A DNA stretch of 64,000 bases. Source: Niastella koreensis GR20-10. Lineage in GTDB: Bacteria; Bacteroidota; Bacteroidia; Chitinophagales; Chitinophagaceae. The number at the start of each line of letters is the position of its first letter. Within the stretch, counting starts at the first letter, position 1. This document shows, piece by piece, positions 8,581 through 16,048 of this stretch. The stretch lies in NCBI RefSeq assembly GCF_000246855.1, contig NC_016609.1:4588001-4652000 (forward strand). Direction: 5' to 3'. Below the pieces are notes generated by a model. It had not been told where the DNA came from. It worked only from the letters and a program-made list of their open reading frames with translations, and did no database searches. Position numbers and translations under genes: made by a program.

Positions 8581-10381
8581 TTATAAAGACGATTCCCTGT
8601 CCTGGGAGTTGCATGTTCAGTTGTAATAACCCGTTTTTTATGGTTTCTTTTGAGGCGGCGGTTTGCTCCAGTTGCCCGGCTTTTTCCAATTGCGCTACCT
8701 GCTCCGCAGTGGGTTGTTGCGGCGACCCCATTTTCTTCCACACTTCGTAGGAGTTGCTGTGATCTGCATCGATACGGTATTGACGTAACGTAACCTGTTT
8801 ACCGTTAAGACCGCTGCATTGTAATACCACAGTGGCGGTTGCGCCGGTAGTATCGTCGTCGTGGTAATTCCAGATCATGGCTGTGGCCGAATGATCGCTT
8901 TTGGCGGCAATAGCGCCAATATCGGTGGTTTCTTTTCTAACCCCTGAATCGCGAATGCTGAATAAAGAATACATCTGGTCACTGGTTACGGCCACCCGTT
9001 TTCCGCTCATCATACCAAACATCCGGAACACATTCAGCACCGGTTTATCTACGCCGTTAGTGGCCAGGTCGCGAAAGCCATAAAACCAGGGCTGGTTCTC
9101 AAACTCAAACGACCAGGATACGGCGCCCAACAGGTTCACTTTAAAATAATCGGCCAGTAAATATTTGCGGGCAAAGGCAGCTGCCGTGTATGAAGAATAC
9201 ATGGTGCCATTGCGATAGGCATTCTCGGGGTTGGTAGCCATGCCGCAGGCGGCACAACCTTCGGGATCGCTCTCGCCAATTACTATTGGTAAATGCGCCC
9301 ATTGTTTAAAGGAGGATACAATTTCAAAGCCACTGCTGATATCACGCAACTGGTTGCTGATGCCCATACGCACATGGGTGTTCACCATGCGGGGCGCCCC
9401 CTTGGCATGAAAGGCAATAAAATCAAGCGGCGCCCCTGTTTTGCCGGTGGCGGCATTGGTATCGTTGCTGCAGTGTTGTAAAAATGTTTTCAGAAATTGA
9501 GCGGAACCACTGCCTGCCGGTCCCGTTACATGCGGGCCGCCAATGCGGGCTGATGGTAAGGCGCGTTTCAACGCATCGGACGTATAGTCATACAATTTGC
9601 AATAATCCTGTACGGTTCCCTTCCAGTAACCATTGCCGCCATTGGGTTCGTTCCATAATTCCCAGTACCAGCTTTCCACTTCTTTTTTTCCATAGCGCTT
9701 TACACAATGGTTTACCCATTCATATACCAGCGTCGCCCATTTTTTATAATCCTTTGGCGGGTATGCCCAACCGGTAAAGATCTTGCTATAAGGCTGCCCC
9801 GGTTGCCAGTCGTGTTTATAGGGCTCCGGGTGGCTCGATAACGCTTCGGGCATAAACCCTATTTGCGCCAGCGGTTTCATGCCGCGTTTTATGTAGGTAT
9901 CAAAAATACTGTCGGTGATTGTCCAGTTGTACACCGGGTTGCCGTTGGCGTCCTCGGTATAGGCGTTGGTAGAACCCCATTTCAGCGCCGGCGTTCCATC
10001 GCCACTGGTTAGTAAGTTATGCGCCCGAACATGTACCGGCACCGGACTTAATGCCGCGATCTCCGACAACAGCTTTTTCCCATCTTTCATATAGGTATAG
10101 TTCGGTTCATCGTAACCAAACCAGGCCCAGATGGGTTTCATGTCGCCGATTTCTTTGGCAAAATCAATTTGGATAGTAGCTTTTTCCTGAGCGTCTGGTT
10201 TGGCGCCATATTCAATAACGGAGAATGTTTTTTTTGAGGAGGGGAATTTACGGGCGCCTGTTTGTTTTACCCAGGCGGGCTCTTTGTCGCTTTTAGCGTT
10301 TTGCGCAGCTGTTGAAATAACCAAACTACAGGCAATACCGGTAAGTATGGCAAAATTCAATAAAGTCAACCGTTTTATCAT
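8567..10381 (-). CDS. GH39-like glycosidase, secreted
   Basis: Predicted retaining glycosidase of clan GH-A, 604 residues. I start it at the ATG at 10381, not at the first in-frame ATG (10549), because the extra 56 residues are translated intergenic repeats and the signal peptide (MIKRLTLLNFAILTG, cleavage after STAAQ) begins at 10381. WELWNEPN gives the acid/base Glu245 and VIGESDPEG the nucleophile Glu370, as expected for GH39 (beta-xylosidase / alpha-L-iduronidase family). Its place between GH43 and PL11 suggests it trims a side chain or backbone end of RG-I; the exact linkage is unknown. The last three codons and stop come from a TTCAATA repeat. Confidence 0.8.
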   Translation of the reverse strand: MIKRLTLLNFAILTGIACSLVISTAAQNAKSDKEPAWVKQTGARKFPSSKKTFSVIEYGAKPDAQEKATIQIDFAKEIGDMKPIWAWFGYDEPNYTYMKDGKKLLSEIAALSPVPVHVRAHNLLTSGDGTPALKWGSTNAYTEDANGNPVYNWTITDSIFDTYIKRGMKPLAQIGFMPEALSSHPEPYKHDWQPGQPYSKIFTGWAYPPKDYKKWATLVYEWVNHCVKRYGKKEVESWYWELWNEPNGGNGYWKGTVQDYCKLYDYTSDALKRALPSARIGGPHVTGPAGSGSAQFLKTFLQHCSNDTNAATGKTGAPLDFIAFHAKGAPRMVNTHVRMGISNQLRDISSGFEIVSSFKQWAHLPIVIGESDPEGCAACGMATNPENAYRNGTMYSSYTAAAFARKYLLADYFKVNLLGAVSWSFEFENQPWFYGFRDLATNGVDKPVLNVFRMFGMMSGKRVAVTSDQMYSLFSIRDSGVRKETTDIGAIAAKSDHSATAMIWNYHDDDTTGATATVVLQCSGLNGKQVTLRQYRIDADHSNSYEVWKKMGSPQQPTAEQVAQLEKAGQLEQTAASKETIKNGLLQLNMQLPGQGIVFIKIEY

Positions 10382-10436
10382 AATCTTTGCAAGCGTTAAT
10401 GCTTGTAAAATTAGGGGAATAGGTCCGGTGACTGTC

Positions 10437-10552
10437 CTGAAGCGTCCTGCGCTCCCGGGGGAATATTGAATATTGAATGTATTTGCTTTCCGCTTTTGGC
10501 TTTCAGCCTGTATTTGCTTGCAGCTTGCAGCTTGCAGCTGTTCTCTCACTGC
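10437..10552. repeat. Phrase-like intergenic repeats (GAATATT and GCTTGCA words)
   Basis: Copies of GAATATT at 10460-10475 and three tandem GCTTGCA words at 10513-10540 fill the gap between the GH43 and GH39 genes. They also translate into a false N-terminal extension of the GH39 frame. Confidence 0.8.
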
Positions 10553-10559
10553 CTTTTCT

Positions 10560-11489
10560 TTACTTCTCCTTTAGTAGTTTATCCAACTCCTGCTTTGTAA
10601 TGGTAACTACCGTTCCATGCCTGATCCCCTTTGGCATTTCCAGCAGGTCGGAGATTTCTGTCCAGTGAACCAGGTCGGTACTGGTTACGGCGCCATATTT
10701 ATGATCGCGGTATTTATCAAAGTATACGATCCATTGGTTGCCCTTTTTCAGCACGGTAGGCCCTTCTGCCCAGTAATTGCCTGTGATGGGTTTGGAAGGT
10801 GCGCTGTAACCGCCGGTGAGCGTGGTGCTGGTAGCAGTACGCAGATTCTTCTGCGGCGGATAGCGGGTTTCATCTTTCAGGAACATCACGTACTGGTTGC
10901 CATTCATTTGAATGGTAGCGTCAATTACGTTAAAACCCTGGTCGTATAAAACAGCCGCCTGGCTATAGGTTTTAAAGTCTTTGGTGGTTACATAATAAAT
11001 GCGGTGATTTTTGTCGCTGGCGGTATCACCTTTTGGAAAACGGCCGGGAATGGTAGTGGCCCAATAGATCATGTATTGTTTGCTGGCCTCATCGTAAAAG
11101 ATCTCGGGCGCCCAGCAATTGATCGCGGTTGGCTCGTGTTCCATCACGGGAACATTCTGTTGCTCGCTCCAGTGAATGAGGTCTTTGGAAGAAGCATACC
11201 CGATAGTCCTTTCGCTCCAGCTTACCGTCCAAACCATGTGGAAAAGCCCGTCTGCCCCGCGGATCACGCATGGGTCGCGCATGAGTTTATCCTTTCCGGC
11301 GGTGGGCTTTAAAAAGGAACTGTCATTTTTCAATGAGGCCCATTTTAAACCGTCGGAACTCCAGGCCAGGTGCAAACCATCTTCACCATTGCCTTTGAAG
11401 TAACTAAAGAGGTATACGGATCTGTTGCTTTGTGCAGTAACGAGCGTTAATTGGGCAAAGAGGAGTATTAGCAAGCCAATCTTTTTCAT
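10560..11489 (-). CDS. GH43-like glycosidase, secreted
   Basis: Five-bladed beta-propeller glycosidase related to GH43 (arabinofuranosidase/xylosidase/galactosidase families), 309 residues, with a signal peptide MKKIGLLILLFAQ cleaved near residue 20. The start at 11489 is preferred over 11507 because the signal peptide begins there. LMRDPCVIRGADG matches the propeller repeat carrying the catalytic base region, WAPEIFYDEAS and YWAEGPTVLKKG contain the candidate pKa-modulating and acid residues. It is the first gene of the leftward RG-I operon and would remove arabinose or galactose side chains. Substrate is not decidable from sequence. Confidence 0.8.
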   Translation of the reverse strand: MKKIGLLILLFAQLTLVTAQSNRSVYLFSYFKGNGEDGLHLAWSSDGLKWASLKNDSSFLKPTAGKDKLMRDPCVIRGADGLFHMVWTVSWSERTIGYASSKDLIHWSEQQNVPVMEHEPTAINCWAPEIFYDEASKQYMIYWATTIPGRFPKGDTASDKNHRIYYVTTKDFKTYSQAAVLYDQGFNVIDATIQMNGNQYVMFLKDETRYPPQKNLRTATSTTLTGGYSAPSKPITGNYWAEGPTVLKKGNQWIVYFDKYRDHKYGAVTSTDLVHWTEISDLLEMPKGIRHGTVVTITKQELDKLLKEK

Positions 11490-11505
11490 TGCGGCAAGAT
11501 AATAC

Positions 11506-11602
11506 AAATACAGGTTTCAGGTTGCAGGTTTCAAGTTTGAGAACCAATTACCAATTGCCTATTGTCCATTGTCTATTGTCCATTGTCAATTGCCAATTGG
11601 CT
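11506..11602. repeat. Phrase-like intergenic repeats (CAGGTTT and ATTGTC words)
   Basis: CAGGTTT/CAGGTTG words are followed by alternating CCATTGT, CTATTGT and CAATTGC words. The same ATTGTC/GACAAT family appears at 31790-31915. The 3' end of the next gene (11573) reads through them and takes its stop from them. Confidence 0.85.
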
Positions 11603-11878
11603 GGGTTGTGAGCTTCCAAGGCTTTCATTAAGGGAATGCAGTTTTTTACCAATGCCGCTTACCAGGTCTTTAATGATGATGATACCCATAATAACCAGGA
11701 AGCTGATTAAAAAAATGCCACCGGTAAACACCAGGGGGTTGATCTCGTACCAGGTGGGTTGCGGAGCCGGCGTTTCAACACCAGCGATACCGCGTAATTT
11801 AAATTCAATAAAGGCGCCGGTTATCAATACGGCATTGAGGAACGACGCTACGATGAAATAAGGCCAGTTTTTTCGCAT
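11573..11878 (-). CDS. Hypothetical two-helix membrane protein
   Basis: A 101-residue protein with hydrophobic segments at about 7-27 and 48-69 separated by a proline-rich loop (TPAPQPTW). No family recognised. The C-terminal QLAIDNGQ and the stop are encoded by intergenic repeat words, so the ancestral C terminus may have been different. It follows the 149-residue lipoprotein by 31 bases on the same strand and may belong to the same transcript. The coding call rests on the clear membrane topology and spacing. Confidence 0.6.
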   Translation of the reverse strand: MRKNWPYFIVASFLNAVLITGAFIEFKLRGIAGVETPAPQPTWYEINPLVFTGGIFLISFLVIMGIIIIKDLVSGIGKKLHSLNESLGSSQPSQLAIDNGQ

Positions 11879-11909
11879 GGAAGAATGGTGTGAAGGTTTA
11901 TAATAGTTG

Positions 11910-12359
11910 TTACATGTTTATGTCGTCGTAATACACCAGGAACCATTTGCCACTTTTCAATTTGAACCTGCGCTCTACCTTGAAGCCGCTTTGATCGATC
12001 CAGAATTTTTCGGTGACCATAGAATCGTTCATCACCAGGCTGTGCCGGCATTCTGTGGTATCGGTATCAAGGGCCACCGGTGTTTTTAAAAACTCCCAGT
12101 TCTTTTTTGACCAGTGGGTGTTCTCCACGTCGTTCACGCATTGTCCGTCTATGGGGAAGGGTATTCTTGAAAGCTGAAAGCTTGAGTCGGTATGGAACTT
12201 TGTATTAAAGCTGTCGAATGATTCTGCGCCGGGGATATTATTGCTTAGGGCGGCGATGGTGGGTGGGGCCTGAATGGCCATGGGCGACTTTTTGTTATCA
12301 CTCCTGTTACAGGCAAACAAAACGCTTACAAACAAAGGAAGCACTTGGTAAGGTTTCAT
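11910..12359 (-). CDS. Predicted lipoprotein of unknown function
   Basis: A 149-residue protein starting MKPYQVLPLFVSVLFACNRSD: a short signal with a lipobox ending at Cys17, so probably lipid-anchored. The rest is soluble and polar, with a mixed beta pattern in the second half (ERRFKLKSGKWFLVYYDD). No family recognised. It lies between the small membrane-protein cluster and the two-helix protein, all on the minus strand; co-transcription from the promoter at 13427-13457 is possible. Confidence 0.65.
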   Translation of the reverse strand: MKPYQVLPLFVSVLFACNRSDNKKSPMAIQAPPTIAALSNNIPGAESFDSFNTKFHTDSSFQLSRIPFPIDGQCVNDVENTHWSKKNWEFLKTPVALDTDTTECRHSLVMNDSMVTEKFWIDQSGFKVERRFKLKSGKWFLVYYDDINM

Positions 12360-12494
12360 AGCGATTAAATTAAATTTTAGAATAATATCACACCATCCTA
12401 ATGATATTTCCTAAAATCCAAATACCGTTCCTTTTCTATGTAATGTGGAGAACTTGGGGTTGAAAAGTTGATAAAGGTGATGGGGTTGAATAGA

Positions 12495-12650
12495 TCAACT
12501 GACAGAAGAATTAATTAAGGCGCTTCCAAATATGATCAAATAGAGAAAGCCCCATTCACGCCCCGTACTTAGCCCGACAATCACTTCAATTACACAAAAT
12601 ATCGCAGCCAAAATATACGGAGAAATATAATAGAGTAAGGGTCGTTTCAT
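12495..12650 (-). CDS. Short (51-aa) third paralogue of the small membrane proteins
   Basis: An ATG at 12650 opens a 51-codon frame beginning MKRPLLYYISPYILAAIF and continuing CVIEVIVGLSTGREWGFLYL, with stop at 12495. It aligns end to end with the first 50 residues of the two neighbouring proteins (MKKYLMYHCTPFIVAAVLC and MKRHWSYYVSPFVIGAIA) and stops where their conserved G-[VL]-D segment would begin. It therefore looks like either a naturally short member or a 3'-truncated copy. Spacing to the upstream paralogue is 13 bases, so it is likely co-transcribed. Confidence 0.65.
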   Translation of the reverse strand: MKRPLLYYISPYILAAIFCVIEVIVGLSTGREWGFLYLIIFGSALINSSVS

Positions 12651-12663
12651 AAGGTTCTATACA

Positions 12664-12921
12664 TTACAGTGCAAACCGCCAGGTTATTAAAATTACACCT
12701 ACTACCAGGGCTTCTATGATCCAGACATAATTTACATTACCTTTTGTCCAGGCTTTAATTACGGAATCTACGCCTAACAGTAAGAGTAATGCCGGAAGAA
12801 ATAACAGCAGGCTTAAACCACGTAAACTGGTTATGGTGATCAGGCCAAATACAATTGGTATAAGGCAAAGAACGGCCGCTACGATAAAGGGCGTGCAATG
12901 GTACATTAAATACTTCTTCAT
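12664..12921 (-). CDS. Small membrane protein, paralogue 2 of a tandem family
   Basis: An 85-residue protein with three predicted membrane segments (about residues 10-28, 33-51 and 66-82). It shares with the next gene the pattern MK[KR]-x4-Y-x2-[ST]PF, a mid-protein GVDSVIKAWT / GLDYSLKSLT segment, and a [YV]VWI[IV]E start to the last helix. Function unknown. It is the middle member of three tandem paralogues (12495, 12664, 12976). Confidence 0.72.
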   Translation of the reverse strand: MKKYLMYHCTPFIVAAVLCLIPIVFGLITITSLRGLSLLLFLPALLLLLGVDSVIKAWTKGNVNYVWIIEALVVGVILITWRFAL

Positions 12922-12975
12922 AAAGGGGTCAATCAGTAATAGGGGTTTTAAAAAGATATTTCGATCTATGCAACG

Positions 12976-13224
12976 CTAACACTTCTGAAACAAGGTAAAA
13001 TCGTTCAGGCAATAAAATAAAACAGCGAATAATACTACTTCAACAATCCAGACGTACAGCATACGGCCGTCTGTCAATGACTTTAAAGAATAATCCAAGC
13101 CCAGCAAAACAAAACCTACTGGTATTAATATGATTAACAACACAGGCATACTTATCCCAATTGGGATCAGGGCTATAGCACCAATTACAAAAGGAGAAAC
13201 ATAATATGACCAGTGTCTTTTCAT
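12976..13224 (-). CDS. Small membrane protein, paralogue 1 of a tandem family
   Basis: An 82-residue protein, MKRHWSYYVSPFVIGAIA at the N terminus, with three hydrophobic segments and the family signatures GLDYSLKSLTDGR and YVWIVE. Its ATG overlaps the TGA of the preceding 60-codon frame by 4 bases (ATGA), which suggests translational coupling. Function unknown; it is not like any family I recognise. Confidence 0.72.
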   Translation of the reverse strand: MKRHWSYYVSPFVIGAIALIPIGISMPVLLIILIPVGFVLLGLDYSLKSLTDGRMLYVWIVEVVLFAVLFYCLNDFTLFQKC

Positions 13225-13403
13225 AATTGAACAATCCCCATGGCATATTTATGCCTGGAGGTATAGATGAAACCAGCTGTGTTTGTTGATTTAATTTGAT
13301 TGGCAACTGCCGCACCGGCACCGTCAGCCTTGTTGGGCCGACTGGAATAAAATGAACCAATAAGCATAGGAAATGCGGGCAAACGCATTGTTCTTTTATG
13401 CAT
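13221..13403 (-). CDS. Possible small protein (60 aa), coupled to the membrane-protein cluster
   Basis: A 60-codon frame with no recognised family and no membrane segment. Three points favour it being real: it starts 24 bases downstream of a full-consensus promoter (13427-13457), it ends in a 4-base overlap with the next gene, and its codon use is balanced rather than low-complexity. It could also be a leader. A longer frame (13040-13360) overlaps it in another phase and is less plausible because it runs through the downstream gene. Confidence 0.4.
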   Translation of the reverse strand: MHKRTMRLPAFPMLIGSFYSSRPNKADGAGAAVANQIKSTNTAGFIYTSRHKYAMGIVQL

Positions 13404-13426
13404 GTTCAGGGGTTGGGTTGCGGGGC

Positions 13427-13457
13427 CAAAGATAAAAATAATTGGTTTCCCGGCAAA
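13427..13457 (-). promoter_or_regulatory. Full-consensus Bacteroidota promoter
   Basis: On the minus strand TTTG (13454-13457) and TATCTTTG (13427-13434) are separated by exactly 19 bases, matching the TTTG-N19-TAnnTTTG consensus of the Bacteroidota primary sigma factor. It drives the 60-codon frame and the three small membrane proteins, and lies just past the end of the diketogulonate reductase-like gene. Confidence 0.72.
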
Positions 13458-13466
13458 TGCCCGCCC

Positions 13467-14483
13467 CTATTGATTCAAGGCATTCACCGCTGCCCATACT
13501 TCCTTCACCACCGGAATGCCCTGTTGCCCGTTCCGCTGCCGGGTTTGCAACACCCGCTCCCCGGGGAAGGTAATGGCCTTATTGTTATCAGGTGTGGACC
13601 GATGGTAATCGGCAATAATGTTCCTGACCACCTGCGCAATAGCGGCATGGTTGCCGAGCTTGCTGGTGTCAATAGCAATAAATACCTGCGACACGGCCAT
13701 CTCTGTTTTTTGTTGGGTTACCTCATGTACCGGTAATCCGCCCGATAATACGGCCGCCAGTACATCCAGCAGCAAGGCCAACCCCGCGCCTTTCCAATAG
13801 CCAATGGGCAGGGGCCGGCGCGAGGCACGGACGGCGCCGGGATCGGTTGTGAGTTGTCCGTTGACGTCGAAGCCACCGTATACCGGTAGCTGTTCCTTTT
13901 TCATATCTGCCAGTTCCAGCGCTCCAAACGAATATTGCGACATGGCCATGTCCAGTACAATGGCTTCCTGTTCGTAGGGCAATGCCATTACCAGCGGGTT
14001 ATTCCCCAATTTATTGTCAACTGCACCCCAGGCAGGCATCAGGGCGGTGGTGTTCGTCCAGCCAATAAAAACAAAACCGGCTTTGGCCGCCTGCCAGCCA
14101 TAGGTACCACCCCGCATCCAGTGATTGGTGTTGGCCAGGGCCACGCAACCAATGCCGTGTTGTTGGGCCAGCTGCATAGCGTTGTTGGTGGCATGCATGG
14201 CATTTAACGGACCGGGCCCCAGGTTACCATCCCATTGCTGTACCCCGCCCCACTGGTGTTTAAGAGTAGGTTCTGCATTTATATTTATATATCCTTTCTG
14301 AATGTATTCAACAAAGCGGGGAAAGCGGTTCACCCCATGCGTGTATACCCCATCGATACTGTTGTTGGTGAATACCTCAGCACATTGCCGGGCCTTTTCG
14401 GGCGTAAATCCCTGCTTTAACAGGATGGCATTAAACAATTGCAGCATTTCTGCTGCGGGGATAGTAATGGTTGGGTTGCTCAT
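13467..14483 (-). CDS. dlgD: 2,3-diketo-L-gulonate reductase-like dehydrogenase (LDH2/MDH2 family)
   Basis: Cytosolic NAD(P)H-dependent reductase of the malate/L-lactate dehydrogenase type 2 fold, 338 residues, full length. DGVYTHGVNRFPRFV carries the catalytic His49 and NTNHWMRGGTYGWQAA, GVDNKLGNNPL-like and PIGYWKGAGLALLLD segments match the YiaK/DlgD branch rather than malate or ureidoglycolate dehydrogenases. Known members reduce 2,3-diketo-L-gulonate to 3-keto-L-gulonate. No other ascorbate or xylulose pathway genes are nearby, so here it may act on a sugar-acid intermediate of pectin breakdown; that is inference. It is monocistronic or upstream of the small membrane cluster. Confidence 0.8.
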   Translation of the reverse strand: MSNPTITIPAAEMLQLFNAILLKQGFTPEKARQCAEVFTNNSIDGVYTHGVNRFPRFVEYIQKGYININAEPTLKHQWGGVQQWDGNLGPGPLNAMHATNNAMQLAQQHGIGCVALANTNHWMRGGTYGWQAAKAGFVFIGWTNTTALMPAWGAVDNKLGNNPLVMALPYEQEAIVLDMAMSQYSFGALELADMKKEQLPVYGGFDVNGQLTTDPGAVRASRRPLPIGYWKGAGLALLLDVLAAVLSGGLPVHEVTQQKTEMAVSQVFIAIDTSKLGNHAAIAQVVRNIIADYHRSTPDNNKAITFPGERVLQTRQRNGQQGIPVVKEVWAAVNALNQ

Positions 14484-14728
14484 AAACGCAAGGTACGAAT
14501 ACAGCTGTATCCTCCAACCGGCGGATCAAGCTGTAAGCCAATACCCCATAACGCGGTAAATGGAAATAATTACTGGTAGCTACATGCCTGTTTGCACACC
14601 CTCCTATTTTCATCAGATTTTAATAACTTTATAAAAGTAAATGCACCTCAAGCTATAAAAGCTTCGTCCTTTCCTTCTCCGATTAATAGCACTGTTTTTG
14701 TACATTATCTAACTGTAACCGGTATTTT

Positions 14729-15949
14729 ATGAAAATGAATAACATTTCCCCTGAGAGTCTTCAATTACTGGTGTTGACCGTGCAGGAATTATCGCAGGCC
14801 CGCGACCTGGATACCGTTATGCAAATAGTACGCACCACCGCCCGAAAGCTTACCGGGGCCGATGGCGCTACGTTTGTTTTGAAGGAGGGGAATAAATGTT
14901 ATTATGCCGATGAGGATGCTATTTCGCCCTTATGGAAAGGTAGCCGGTTCCCCATTGATTCCTGCGTTAGTGGTTGGGCCATGCTGAACCGGAAACCGGC
15001 GGTTGTGGAAGATATTTATGCCGACGGCCGTATTCCCGCCGATGCCTATCGGCCCACTTTTGTAAAAAGCCTGGCCATGGTACCTATCAGGACCATCGAC
15101 CCTATTGGCGCCATTGGTAATTACTGGGCTACCCAACGGCAACCCACTGAAGAAGAAGTATGGTTGTTACAATCCCTGGCCGATATTACCGCTGTTACCA
15201 TAGAGAACGTATATGTATACGCCGAACTGGAACAACGGGTAAAAGAGCGCACCCAACAACTGGAAGCTATCAACAAAGACCTGGAAGCCTTCTCGTATAC
15301 CGTTTCCCATGACCTTCGAGCACCACTCAGAACCATTACCAACTTCTCTGACATGCTGCTGGAAAAGCATGGGAATGACCTGCCGGATGATGGAAAACGA
15401 ATAGCCGGTAAGATCATCGATGGCGGCAAAAGGATGTCGAATCTCATCGATCACCTGTTGGTGTTTTTCAGGAATGGGAAAAGAGAGATCCGCAAACAGC
15501 AGGTGTCTATGCAAACAATTGTGAACAATATTACGCACGATATAAAGGAACAGGAAACCAGCCGGGAGATCGATTTTATTGTACACGAATTACCGTCAGT
15601 CACGGCCGACGAAACCCTTATTAATGAAGTGTGGATGAACCTGATCTCCAATGCGGTTAAATATACCACCGGTAAACAAAAGGCATTGATCGAGATTGGC
15701 GCCCGGAAAACCGATGATGAAACTGTGTACCATGTAAAAGATAACGGCGCTGGTTTTGACATGGAATACTATGATAAATTATTCATGGTTTTTCAACGGC
15801 TTCATACATCTAAAGAATTTGAAGGCACCGGGGTTGGCCTCGCCACCGTGCAACGGATCGTAAACCGCCATGGCGGTAAAATCTGGGCGGAAGGCAAGGT
15901 GAATGAAGGGGCTACCTTTTATTTTTCGCTGCCGAATTTAATGCATTGA
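14729..15949 (+). CDS. Cytosolic GAF-domain sensor histidine kinase
   Basis: A 406-residue histidine kinase without membrane segments. Order: GAF sensor domain (about residues 10-160), a coiled-coil linker (ELEQRVKERTQQLEAINK), the dimerisation/phosphoacceptor helix with FSYTVSHDLRAPL (His194), and an HATPase domain with N box NLISNAVKYT, G1 DNGAGFD, and G2 GTGVGLATV. The HisKA type resembles bacteriophytochrome-like kinases, but the GAF domain lacks an obvious chromophore cysteine motif. No response regulator is adjacent. The gene has its own intrinsic terminator just downstream. Confidence 0.88.
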   Translation: MKMNNISPESLQLLVLTVQELSQARDLDTVMQIVRTTARKLTGADGATFVLKEGNKCYYADEDAISPLWKGSRFPIDSCVSGWAMLNRKPAVVEDIYADGRIPADAYRPTFVKSLAMVPIRTIDPIGAIGNYWATQRQPTEEEVWLLQSLADITAVTIENVYVYAELEQRVKERTQQLEAINKDLEAFSYTVSHDLRAPLRTITNFSDMLLEKHGNDLPDDGKRIAGKIIDGGKRMSNLIDHLLVFFRNGKREIRKQQVSMQTIVNNITHDIKEQETSREIDFIVHELPSVTADETLINEVWMNLISNAVKYTTGKQKALIEIGARKTDDETVYHVKDNGAGFDMEYYDKLFMVFQRLHTSKEFEGTGVGLATVQRIVNRHGGKIWAEGKVNEGATFYFSLPNLMH

Positions 15950-16003
15950 TCTTATCCCGCTTTTTGTGCACCTGCCTCAAAAATAACCAGCTTAACAAAA
16001 ACA

Positions 16004-16023
16004 CCCCGACGGTATCGTCGGGG
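16004..16023. terminator. Palindromic terminator hairpin
   Basis: CCCCGACG (16004-16011) and CGTCGGGG (16016-16023) form a perfect 8-bp stem with loop GTAT, between the convergent histidine kinase and GH78 genes. A/T-rich flanks on both sides (AACAAAAACA and TGTATTTTAATT) allow bidirectional use. Confidence 0.8.
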
Positions 16024-16048
16024 CGCTGTATTTTAATTAAGGGTTTTA

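Noticed and set aside
13040-13360. 106-codon minus-strand frame
   Set aside because: Runs out of phase through the well-supported 82-residue membrane protein; the 60-codon frame in another phase fits promoter and coupling better.
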